From an uncultured euryarchaeote (GTDB lineage: Archaea > Thermoplasmatota > Poseidoniia > Poseidoniales > Poseidoniaceae), in assembly GCA_937881505.1 (NCBI GenBank), contig CALGEM010000129.1, forward strand, positions 1-5,181: 5,181 bases of DNA, written 5' to 3'. Position numbers and translations under genes: made by a program. The notes beneath the pieces are model-generated. The model saw only the letters and a program-made list of their open reading frames with translations. It made no database searches and was not told where the DNA came from. The first letter of the stretch is position 1. The number at the start of each line of letters is the position of its first letter. This document shows, in pieces, positions 1 through 5,181 of the stretch.

Positions 1-234
1 TAATCGCTTCAATCCGGACGGGTTTTCGCCGAGGTCGTATTCCTCAACCCCAACGGACTGCCAACCGGGAATTTCGCCCCCCTCAAGGGCGTTCTTCAAA
101 TCGTGAAAGGCCCCTCCAATGCCTGAAAACCGAGTCAAGACACCACCCCTCACCAGCAAAACACGCTTGGTGGGACCGGCAGCTCGGGGCTCCATGGGAC
201 GGGGAGGAACCGTTTCCTCTTGAAGGGATGACAT
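1..234 (-). CDS. Probable GT4-type glycosyltransferase, N-terminal fragment
   Basis: The frame is open from the start codon to the left edge, so only about 78 N-terminal residues are visible. After a polar, proline-rich leader of about 22 residues comes KRVLLVRGGVLTRF (23-36) and then GIGGAFHDLKNAL (38-50). A first beta strand followed by a Gly-rich GxGG turn and a helix is the usual opening of the Rossmann-like N-domain of family-4 (group 1) glycosyltransferases, which transfer sugars from nucleotide-sugar donors onto lipid or glycan acceptors. The donor-binding C-domain is outside the window, so the family call is an inference from the fold opening only. The start is uncertain: ATG codons at 258, 234 and 195 are all in frame. 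I chose 234 because a weak AT-rich element (271-280) would place transcription start near 250, inside the 258 option. The gene is divergent from the HxlR regulator, which might regulate it. Confidence 0.6.
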   Translation of the reverse strand, partial: MSSLQEETVPPRPMEPRAAGPTKRVLLVRGGVLTRFSGIGGAFHDLKNALEGGEIPGWQSVGVEEYDLGENPSGLKRL

Positions 235-331
235 CAACCGAGCCTGCCCAATGGTCATCCGTGCCCTCAAGAGAATAGTGGTGTGGAAAAGACATCAAGT
301 AGTCCTATGGGTTCCGACGGCTTGAACGACC

Positions 332-787
332 ATGCCCAAACCTCCCATGTCCATTCCATCCGGTGAATACACGGCCATTGAAGACGGCATTCAGACCACC
401 ATCGATGAAGGTGCGGCCATTCGCAAGATGTTGGCAAAACACTCGGGCAAGGGACCGTACAACGCTGCGTGGGAGGTTGAAGCCGCTGTTGAGGCCCTGC
501 AAGTCTTTGCCTCGAGGTGGACCATTGAAATTCTCGCCACCCTCTACATCACCGGCCCACGAAGGTTCAACGAAATGAAGAACATGTTGACTGGGATTTC
601 GAGCAGAACGCTCTCTGACAAACTCCGCTACCTGACCGAAGAAGGATTGGTGCTCCGTGTGGTCACCGACGGCCCTCCAGTCAAGGTCAGTTACGAGCTC
701 AGCGCTCACGGACGAACCTGTGGACGCCTGCTCTCACCGCTGGTGGCTCACCTGAAAATGGTCGCAGGTTCGGTTGTTCAAGCCTAA
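332..787 (+). CDS. HxlR-family winged helix-turn-helix transcriptional regulator
   Basis: This is a 151-residue DNA-binding protein. Residues about 55-122 match the HxlR pattern: FASRWTIEILATL (59-71) is the helix holding the conserved W-T/I-x-I-L element, GPRRFNEMKNML (75-86) the next helix, GISSRTLSDKLRYLTEEGL (88-106) the recognition helix with the family's I-S-x-R/K-x-L-x-x-x-L-x-x-L signature, and the wing runs through GPPVKVSYELSAHG (114-127). HxlR proteins usually bind DNA as dimers and answer to redox or small electrophilic signals. Typical members are about 100-120 residues; this one has some 45 extra N-terminal residues and lacks the N-terminal cysteine just before the wHTH that many redox-sensing members use. 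Its only cysteine is C130, after the wing. ATG 332 is the first possible start because an in-frame stop lies at 323-325; ATG 347 is an alternative. No Shine-Dalgarno is visible. It diverges from the glycosyltransferase and its stop overlaps that of the phosphatase. The effector is unknown. Confidence 0.88.
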   Translation: MPKPPMSIPSGEYTAIEDGIQTTIDEGAAIRKMLAKHSGKGPYNAAWEVEAAVEALQVFASRWTIEILATLYITGPRRFNEMKNMLTGISSRTLSDKLRYLTEEGLVLRVVTDGPPVKVSYELSAHGRTCGRLLSPLVAHLKMVAGSVVQA

Positions 788-1584
788 GCCTCAACCCGCA
801 CCTGCTGAATCGTCCGCCCGGTTCTCAAATTCAAGGCCGTCAGCATTCGCTTCTCTTTTGGCCCGTGGTAGAGGCAGGTGTCAAGACCAAGGGCGGCGGG
901 GCGGCCATCCTCCAAGACCACCTCGCTCTCCCATGGCTCGCCCCAGTCGGCCATGGTGCGACCGGGTAAACCCGCAGTGATGGTGTGTCCAAACACCACC
1001 GTTCGAACGGGGTCAACGGGGGTTCTGGTGGTATGGAAATCATAACGAATCCAAAGCAGGTCATCATCCGTCTGGCCGTCCAAATCAACCCCAGGCCGAT
1101 AACCCGCGTGAACCAGACGCCAGCGGTTAAGGACGATATGGGTGGGCAGTTCATCCATCCACTTCGTGTGTTGTTGAACACAAACCTCCAAGGCGGCCTC
1201 ATCCAGTTTGCCCTCGGTTGATTGATGAGCCCGAAGGTAGGACGCCAAGGTGGTCTTTCCTCCATTTTGCATCCACAACCTGACATCGAGGTCGGGCTGT
1301 TTCAATTTGGCCATGGTGCATTGTTGCACCATCATGTCCTCGTGGTTTCCTTTCACCGTTGCCATTTGGGGCTGTGTCATGACGTGATGAACGACGCCGA
1401 ACGAATTGGGGCCCCGGTCAATCAAATCCCCGAGAAACACCACCCAATCGTTTTCTTTCAGGGCCAAGCGTTCGCACAACTCGAGCATCGTCTGGTGAAA
1501 TCCGTGGACATCACCCACCACCCAAACGTTGTGACCTTCGTCCAAAGCCTTCTGTAATTTTTCCTCCAACGCTTGGTTTCTCAT
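784..1584 (-). CDS. PPP-superfamily metallophosphatase (ApaH/PrpE-like serine/threonine phosphatase or Np4N hydrolase)
   Basis: This is a 266-residue metal-dependent phosphoesterase. All PPP active-site blocks are present in order: GDVHG (24-28; D25, H27), GDLIDRG (52-58; D53, D56, R57), GNHE (79-82; N80 acting on phosphate, H81 as general acid), LLWIR (176-180), VHAG (158-161; H159), GHT (199-201; H200) and LDT (234-236). These residues hold two metal ions that activate water. The LLWIR and LDT blocks and the length are typical of small prokaryotic PPP enzymes such as PrpA/PrpB protein phosphatases and ApaH/PrpE diadenosine tetraphosphatases; sequence alone does not choose between phosphoproteins and Ap4A. 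There is no signal peptide, so it is probably cytoplasmic. The start is ambiguous among GTG 1596, ATG 1590 and ATG 1584; I chose 1584 because a partial Shine-Dalgarno, GGTGGG (1592-1597), sits 7 nt before it. A TATA-like box lies at 1621-1628. The stop TAG overlaps the convergent HxlR stop. It appears monocistronic within the window. Confidence 0.9.
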   Translation of the reverse strand: MRNQALEEKLQKALDEGHNVWVVGDVHGFHQTMLELCERLALKENDWVVFLGDLIDRGPNSFGVVHHVMTQPQMATVKGNHEDMMVQQCTMAKLKQPDLDVRLWMQNGGKTTLASYLRAHQSTEGKLDEAALEVCVQQHTKWMDELPTHIVLNRWRLVHAGYRPGVDLDGQTDDDLLWIRYDFHTTRTPVDPVRTVVFGHTITAGLPGRTMADWGEPWESEVVLEDGRPAALGLDTCLYHGPKEKRMLTALNLRTGRTIQQVRVEA

Positions 1585-1620
1585 GCCCATTCCCACCGGT
1601 AAAAGAAGAAGACTGCGACC

Positions 1621-1628
1621 CTATTTAA
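1621..1628 (-). promoter_or_regulatory. TATA-like box of the phosphatase gene
   Basis: Read on the minus strand this is TTAAATAG, a good match to archaeal TATA elements and the most AT-rich patch before the phosphatase. With the usual spacing of about 25 bp, transcription would begin near 1597-1600. That gives a leader of only some 5-15 nt before the ATG codons at 1590 and 1584, so the mRNA is leaderless or nearly so. The BRE purine tract on its upstream side is not convincing. Confidence 0.45.
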
Positions 1629-1641
1629 CGAAATGAAAACG

Positions 1642-1659
1642 GCGGAAAATCGCGGAAAA
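1642..1659. repeat. Tandem 8-bp direct repeat GCGGAAAA, 10-bp period
   Basis: GCGGAAAA occurs at 1642-1649 and again at 1652-1659, separated by the dinucleotide TC. The centre-to-centre distance of 10 bp puts both copies on about the same face of the helix. They lie in the divergent spacer, 14 bp upstream of the phosphatase TATA-like box and 65 bp before the start of the membrane-tethered regulator. This is the position expected of an operator or activator site, possibly one used by the adjacent regulator itself. Two short copies could also arise by chance in a purine-rich stretch. Confidence 0.4.
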
Positions 1660-1723
1660 AAGACCGGTATTCAAGCGAACATGAAGGCGATGGATTAAGG
1701 GAGGAGAAGACGAACCACACCCT

Positions 1724-2392
1724 ATGCCTCTGCTGGCTCAGTGGACCCGACAGCGCCCTTGGCTTGCTGCAGGTTTGACGGGAGCTGCTAGCGGCGTTGT
1801 TGGTATTGCAGGCGGACTGGCCACCGTCGCAAGCGCCGTGGGCGCCATGGCCTTTGGCGGTATTTCCACCCGAGCAACGACGTACGAGCACCCGCTTCGC
1901 CGACGCATTCTCTCCACCCTTGAGGCACGCCCGGGTTTGTGCTATCGGGAATTGCAGACCGTCATGAACACGGCCAACGGTACCTTACGTCATCACCTGG
2001 ACGTCCTCCAAACTCGCCGAGCGGTAACCGTCATGCCGGTCAACGGGCGGACCTGCTATTTTGCCGGTGGACCAAGCCAGGTTGAAGTCCTTCGAAGCAA
2101 AGTTGTGGGCGAGGAGCGAATGGCCCAGCAATTGCCCATCGGGCTCTCGCCCGTTCAGCGCATGATCCTCGAAAACATCGACCGAGAAGGTGTGCCTCGT
2201 TCACAAGCTGAACTGGCACGAAGGCTTGGTCGCACCCGAGCCACCGTCCACAGTGCGGTCAAAGTTCTTCGCAGGCGAGGTATTTTGCGAGAAGACCGCA
2301 TTGAGTTGATGCCGCACATCGACCTTGAAATCTACACCCAAGCACGAAGCGGCGTGGATTATGACTTCGTGGACGAGCGCCGTCGAGCATGA
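1724..2392 (+). CDS. Membrane-anchored regulator with two winged helix-turn-helix domains
   Basis: This 222-residue protein begins with a short basic segment (WTRQRPW, 7-13) followed by a long uncharged Gly/Ala/Val stretch (14-47). That is enough for one long or two short membrane passes, with small residues spaced as in glycine-zipper helices. Two wHTH domains follow. The first spans about 54-115: HPLRRRILSTL (56-66) is the opening helix, the recognition helix is TANGTLRHHLDVLQ (83-96), and the wing is about 100-113; it resembles ArsR-like archaeal wHTHs. The second spans about 141-197: SPVQRMILENI (142-152), then SQAELARRLGRTRATVHSAVK (160-180) and the basic turn VLRRRGIL (181-188), MarR/Lrp-like. 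The acidic C-terminus has no sensor domain. The expected arrangement is a membrane-bound regulator whose DNA-binding part faces the cytoplasm. No Shine-Dalgarno lies at proper distance (GGGAGGAG at 1699-1706 is 17 nt away), but GATTAAGG (1693-1700) could serve as a weak TATA for leaderless initiation. Target and signal are unknown. Confidence 0.85.
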   Translation: MPLLAQWTRQRPWLAAGLTGAASGVVGIAGGLATVASAVGAMAFGGISTRATTYEHPLRRRILSTLEARPGLCYRELQTVMNTANGTLRHHLDVLQTRRAVTVMPVNGRTCYFAGGPSQVEVLRSKVVGEERMAQQLPIGLSPVQRMILENIDREGVPRSQAELARRLGRTRATVHSAVKVLRRRGILREDRIELMPHIDLEIYTQARSGVDYDFVDERRRA

Positions 2393-2419
2393 CGCTGTTT
2401 CATTTCCAATAACGAAATC

Positions 2420-2435
2420 TGTCGCTTGAGCGGCA
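2420..2435. other. Small inverted repeat in the spacer before the multi-wHTH gene
   Basis: TGTCGC (2420-2425) and GCGGCA (2430-2435) can pair around the loop TTGA with one G-T wobble, making a 6-bp stem. It directly abuts an AT-rich element that may be the promoter of the next gene, so it could be a regulator site or a weak terminator of the preceding gene. There is no T tract after it, which argues against termination. The stem is short enough to be chance. Confidence 0.2.
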
Positions 2436-2441
2436 ATTATT
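2435..2441 (+). promoter_or_regulatory. Possible TATA-like element of the multi-wHTH/dus unit
   Basis: AATTATT is the most AT-rich short run in the 87-bp spacer 2393-2479. Its centre is about 42 bp before ATG 2480, which predicts transcription start near 2463-2467 and a leader of roughly 15 nt. It is not a strong match to the archaeal consensus and is offered as the best candidate only. Confidence 0.25.
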
Positions 2442-2479
2442 GCACAGCCTTCAAAGACCTTTGACGATGCCACGAGACC

Positions 2480-3601
2480 ATGTTCTCACTTCGCTTGGTG
2501 GAGCAACCTCTGCCGACGACCGAACGCGATGTGGACGGTCTTGTTGCGTGGCTCATCGACACCCTCTCCTTGGTGCGAAAACGTGGCGACGCTACGGCCG
2601 ACCACGGTCGAGCAGGTCCGGTTCATCGCTTGCTACGCGACCACCTGCTGGGCGTGCCTGACCAAAGCTGGGATGCGCAGATGTTGGCGGATGAGTTGGC
2701 GCAGATGCCCGCTTCCCTGAATCACCACCTTGCCCGGTTGGTTGAAACCGGTCTCATCGGGTTCACCAACGAAGGAAAAGGTTGGAGGAAGTACTTCCTG
2801 CGTGGCGGTTCCTTAACCAACGCCGTGGCCTATGTCCAACAGCACGCCTCGCTCATCGTTCAACAGCGGTTCTCGCTGCTCAACACCCGCTGGCAACGCT
2901 CTGGGGAGCCGCTGCCGGTGGAATTGCCCGAGGATGAACACGCTCTCTTTGCCATCGGTTTGGTGGACCATCGACCGCTCCAAGCGGACGGCGAAGGGGA
3001 CGAACTCTCTCATTGGATGAACGATTTTGGCCTGCTCGGGGAACGGCCGGGGGCGGAGATTGCCGCTGATTCGCTTTCTGTCCGTCTCTTTTCCACCCTG
3101 TTGGAGCGGGACCTCCCCTTATCATTGGACGAAGCAGCGGAAATGCACGGCGGCCAAAAGGCAAGGGTTGGTCGAATACTGGACCGTTTCCGGGCCACGG
3201 GAATGGTTGAACGCGTGCCGAGAACCGACCGGCTCAACACCGCCTTGTGGACGGCGATGACCACGCAACACCAACGCCGAGGCGAAGATTGGATGCTCAA
3301 GAAAGGCGGTTTCCAGCGACTCTTGAACGAAAAACAGCAATCTGCATTGCTCCAAGCCCTCGGCAAGGGTGCCTTGACCATCGATGATGTCGCCAAACAC
3401 CTTGCTTCTGTTGAAGCCCGAGAACAGATGCTGTTGCTCAACCTGTTGGGTGGTCGTCTGCCCATGGGCTACAGAATGTCCGGGGCCTCCGCCGCTGCCG
3501 TGCAGCGCCGGGTCCAAGACCGCCTTGACCGGGTATTGCGTCGAATGGTGCGCGTGGCTGGTCTTCTGGACGAAGCATTGGCTTCATCGGTCTCCGAGTG
3601 A
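2480..3601 (+). CDS. Multi-winged-helix putative transcriptional regulator with C-terminal coiled coil
   Basis: This is a 373-residue soluble protein that I cannot assign to a named family. Domain 1 (about 47-110) is the clearest wHTH: VHRLLRDHLLG (48-58), then the recognition helix PASLNHHLARLVETG (77-91) and a basic wing, LIGFTNEGKGWRKYFLR (92-108). It resembles the ArsR-like fold of the first wHTH in the preceding gene. Domain 2 (about 199-258) is a second wHTH candidate, with helix DEAAEMHG (217-224), helix KARVGRILDRFRATG (227-241) and strand MVERV (242-246). A weaker third candidate covers 282-325 (QQSALLQALGKG and TIDDVAKHLAS). The tail 341-363 has hydrophobic residues V345, L349, V352, M356, V359 and L363 at perfect 4-3 spacing among many arginines, which indicates a coiled-coil dimerisation helix. 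ATG 2480 is the first usable start, because an in-frame stop lies at 2462-2464. It lies 12 bp before dus and is probably cotranscribed with it. Function as a regulator is inferred from the folds. Confidence 0.8.
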   Translation: MFSLRLVEQPLPTTERDVDGLVAWLIDTLSLVRKRGDATADHGRAGPVHRLLRDHLLGVPDQSWDAQMLADELAQMPASLNHHLARLVETGLIGFTNEGKGWRKYFLRGGSLTNAVAYVQQHASLIVQQRFSLLNTRWQRSGEPLPVELPEDEHALFAIGLVDHRPLQADGEGDELSHWMNDFGLLGERPGAEIAADSLSVRLFSTLLERDLPLSLDEAAEMHGGQKARVGRILDRFRATGMVERVPRTDRLNTALWTAMTTQHQRRGEDWMLKKGGFQRLLNEKQQSALLQALGKGALTIDDVAKHLASVEAREQMLLLNLLGGRLPMGYRMSGASAAAVQRRVQDRLDRVLRRMVRVAGLLDEALASSVSE

Positions 3602-3602
3602 A

Positions 3603-3608
3603 GAGGTG
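3603..3608 (+). promoter_or_regulatory. Shine-Dalgarno site of dus
   Basis: GAGGTG matches the archaeal anti-Shine-Dalgarno and sits 5 nt before ATG 3614, just after the stop of the preceding gene. It is the best ribosome binding site in the window. A good site on a gene inside an operon, while promoter-proximal genes lack one, fits the archaeal habit of leaderless first genes. It supports both the dus start and cotranscription. Confidence 0.65.
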
Positions 3609-3613
3609 CCGTC

Positions 3614-4639
3614 ATGTCGGAATTTATCGCCCCAAAGCAAGGTCCTTGGGACGGTGAGGAACGACCGTTGTTTTTGGCACCCATGTCGGGAGTGACCGAC
3701 CTGCCCTACCGTCTGCTTGCCAAGGAATGTGGAGCGGACGTCACCATCACGGAATTCACCAATTCAACCGCACTCACCCGTGAAGCTGCGACCTCGTGGC
3801 GACGCATGGAAACGCACGAAACGGAAGTTCCGTTCATCCCCCAAATCTTCGGGGGTGACCCCGGCGACATGGCCACGGCGGCTGAGATGCTCGCGCCTTC
3901 GGCCGATATCATCGACCTCAATTTCGGCTGCCCGGCGCCAAAAGTGACCAATATTTGTGCAGGTGCCGCGCTCATGGGTGAGCCGGACCGACTGGTCAGC
4001 ATGGTGGAAACCATCGTCGAGCGCGTGGATGTTCCGGTCACGGCCAAAATGCGCCTGGGAACAGGAGGCGGACGGGCCAACAACTCCACGGAAATTTGCG
4101 AACGCCTCCAAGACGTGGGGGCTCAACGGCTATGCATACACGGCCGAACGCTTCGCCAACGCTACTCGGGTGAGGCCGACTGGACGAGCATCAAGGAAGC
4201 GGTGGAACGGGTGGAGGTGCCCGTCATCGCCAACGGCGATGTGGTGGACGCTGCGTCTGCCTCAGCGTGTTTGGAGCACACCGGGGCTTCGGGATTGATG
4301 ATCGGTCGAGGTGCGATTGGACGACCGACCGTGTTTTCTGACATCAAGGTCGGTTTGGGCTGGATGGAAGAATCTGAATTACCGTGGGTTGCAACGCACG
4401 ACGACTGGTATGGACTGAGTGAAATCGGTCAGGCCTTTGCCTCAAGGAAATGGTGTTGGGACCGCTACATCGCCCTGTCCGAAGCCACCGTTGGCATCCA
4501 AGGAAAGTGGATGCAGCGTCATGCAATCGCGTTTACCAAAGGGCTCCCGGGTGCGAAGAAGGTGCGCACGCTGATGCACGAACAGGAGACTGCGAAGGCC
4601 ATGGCCGATGCGATCAGCGGCTTCTTGGCAGGTGCTTGA
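3614..4639 (+). CDS. dus: tRNA-dihydrouridine synthase (Dus family)
   Basis: This flavoenzyme reduces specific uridines in tRNA to 5,6-dihydrouridine using FMN and NAD(P)H. The 341-residue length is normal for the family. The N-terminal TIM barrel shows LAPMSGVTDLPYR (21-33), which binds FMN, then TEF (46-48) and PQIFGGDP (76-83). DLNFGCPAPKVT (101-112) carries the conserved cysteine C106 that protonates the uracil ring. AKMRLG (144-149) has the FMN lysine K145, IHGRT (175-179) the histidine H176, and NGD (207-209) and GRGAIGRP (231-238) form the phosphate-binding end. The helical tRNA-binding C-domain follows from about 270 (KGLPGAKKVR, 309-318, is the usual late motif). Which D-loop position it modifies cannot be read from the sequence. 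The start is fixed by a good ribosome binding site, and the gene follows the multi-wHTH gene by 12 bp. It ends 3 bp from the convergent ribosomal S2 gene. All catalytic residues are present, so it should be active. Confidence 0.96.
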   Translation: MSEFIAPKQGPWDGEERPLFLAPMSGVTDLPYRLLAKECGADVTITEFTNSTALTREAATSWRRMETHETEVPFIPQIFGGDPGDMATAAEMLAPSADIIDLNFGCPAPKVTNICAGAALMGEPDRLVSMVETIVERVDVPVTAKMRLGTGGGRANNSTEICERLQDVGAQRLCIHGRTLRQRYSGEADWTSIKEAVERVEVPVIANGDVVDAASASACLEHTGASGLMIGRGAIGRPTVFSDIKVGLGWMEESELPWVATHDDWYGLSEIGQAFASRKWCWDRYIALSEATVGIQGKWMQRHAIAFTKGLPGAKKVRTLMHEQETAKAMADAISGFLAGA

Positions 4640-4642
4640 GCC

Positions 4643-5181
4643 TCAGAAGGTGGATTCCCACTCTTCGAGGTCGTTGGCTTCTGCCCATGCTTCGTCGGTG
4701 GTTTCACCACGGACCTTCAGGACTTCTCGGGCGAGGAGCCAGTAGATGAGAGCGAGTGAGCGACGACCCTTGTTGTTGGCAGGAAGAGCGATGTCAACGT
4801 TGCGCAGGTGGTTGTTGGCGTCAACGATGCCGACGATGGGCAGACCGGTGGCGACGGCTTCGCGCAGAGCTTGCTGGTCGTTGGCAGGGTCGGTGACGAA
4901 CAAGATGTCAGGCTCGATGTAGGAGCGGAGAGCGGGGTTGGTCAGCGAACCTGGGATGAAACGGCCAACAGCGGAGTGTGCACCAACGGCCTCGGCGAAC
5001 ATGCGGGCAGGGCGCTGTCCGTATTGGCGAGCGCTGACGACCATGATGGAAGGTGCATCATAGGTGTTCAAGAGAGCAGCAATGGAGCGGATACGAGCAT
5101 CGGTGATGTTGATGTCAAGAAGGTAAAGACCGTCTTCTCGGACACGGTCGATGAAGCGGCTCATGTCAGCGCTCTTCTGTT
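4643..5181 (-). CDS. rps2: 30S ribosomal protein S2 (archaeal uS2), N-terminus cut by window edge
   Basis: uS2 is a structural protein of the small ribosomal subunit, placed near the mRNA exit and the head-body junction. The visible part matches archaeal S2: RFIDRVREDGLYLLDI, SARQYGQRPARMF, then GRFIPGSLTNP and IEPDILFVTDP, and the late signature LPIVGIVDANN...NVDIALPANNKGRRS, ending in an acidic tail (EEWESTF). An ATG at 5162-5164 is in frame, but it is probably internal: the codons upstream of it stay open and read QKSAD, matching the GTQQKTDDM-type sequence that precedes this methionine in archaeal S2 proteins. About 20-40 N-terminal residues should therefore lie beyond the right edge. In many archaea rps2 belongs to a cluster with rpoN, rpoK and enolase, so such genes may be upstream. 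Within the window it is the last gene of its transcript, convergent with dus at 3 bp. Confidence 0.97.
   Translation of the reverse strand, partial: QKSADMSRFIDRVREDGLYLLDINITDARIRSIAALLNTYDAPSIMVVSARQYGQRPARMFAEAVGAHSAVGRFIPGSLTNPALRSYIEPDILFVTDPANDQQALREAVATGLPIVGIVDANNHLRNVDIALPANNKGRRSLALIYWLLAREVLKVRGETTDEAWAEANDLEEWESTF

Noticed and set aside
285..293. GGAAAAGAC in the first divergent spacer, resembling GGAAAAAAGAC at 1654-1664 and AAAGAC at 2453-2458
   Set aside because: The shared core is only six bases, its distance to the start codons varies (about 22 to 60 bp), and such purine-rich hexamers are common. It is not enough to claim a shared operator.
83..298. A 71-residue minus-strand open frame with several Cys and His residues
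   Set aside because: It overlaps the glycosyltransferase fragment in another frame and has low-complexity, family-less sequence, as expected of a shadow frame.
1633..1698. A 21-codon open frame in the phosphatase/regulator spacer, starting ATGAAAACG and ending in TAA
   Set aside because: It has no ribosome binding site, no recognisable peptide features, and includes the direct repeat. An open frame this short is expected by chance in a purine-rich spacer.
1699..1706. GGGAGGAG as Shine-Dalgarno site of the membrane-anchored regulator
   Set aside because: It lies 17 nt before ATG 1724, too far for normal pairing, and no in-frame start lies at a proper distance from it.
2420..2441. Hairpin followed by AT-rich run as an intrinsic terminator
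   Set aside because: The stem is 6 bp with a wobble, and the following run is mixed A/T instead of a T tract. It is better viewed as a possible promoter-proximal site or chance.
3010..3517. Long minus-strand open frames (131 and 151 codons) opposite the multi-wHTH gene
   Set aside because: They are rich in Arg, Ser and Pro, as is typical of antisense frames in GC-rich coding DNA, show no domain pattern, and the plus-strand frame has clear wHTH motifs.

Overview
The window looks like a euryarchaeal chromosome segment. The best fit is a marine Thermoplasmatota lineage such as Marine Group II / Poseidoniales, although that rank is an inference. The strongest evidence is the protein at the right edge, an unmistakable archaeal-type 30S ribosomal protein S2. 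Supporting signs are AT-rich TATA-like boxes about 25-35 bp upstream of start codons, few Shine-Dalgarno sites, moderately high GC, dense gene packing and several archaeal-style winged-helix (wHTH) regulators. I see no tRNA, rRNA, CRISPR array, insertion sequence or other mobile element.

Layout, left to right. (1) 1-234, minus: N-terminal part of a probable GT4-type glycosyltransferase that runs off the left edge. (2) 332-787, plus: an HxlR-type wHTH regulator, divergent from gene 1. (3) 784-1584, minus: a PPP-superfamily metallophosphatase of the ApaH/PrpE type, whose stop codon overlaps that of the HxlR gene. (4) 1724-2392, plus: a regulator with an N-terminal membrane segment and two wHTH domains, divergent from the phosphatase. 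(5) 2480-3601, plus: a 373-residue protein with two or three wHTH domains and a C-terminal coiled coil. (6) 3614-4639, plus: tRNA-dihydrouridine synthase (Dus), 12 bp behind gene 5 and with a good ribosome binding site. (7) 4643-5181, minus: ribosomal protein S2, convergent with dus, with its N-terminus cut by the right edge.

Three of the seven genes are DNA-binding regulators and two of them (4 and 5) stand in tandem just before dus. Genes 5 and 6 are probably cotranscribed, linking an uncharacterised regulator with a tRNA-modifying enzyme next to a ribosomal protein gene. Both convergent junctions are extremely tight (a 4-bp overlap and a 3-bp gap), so transcripts must end inside the facing gene. 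The 1585-1723 divergent spacer holds the clearest regulatory signals: a TATA box for the phosphatase and two copies of an 8-bp direct repeat spaced one helical turn apart.

No clearly new system is evident. The most unusual items are the membrane-tethered tandem-wHTH protein, the multi-wHTH/coiled-coil protein coupled to dus, and the phased repeat.
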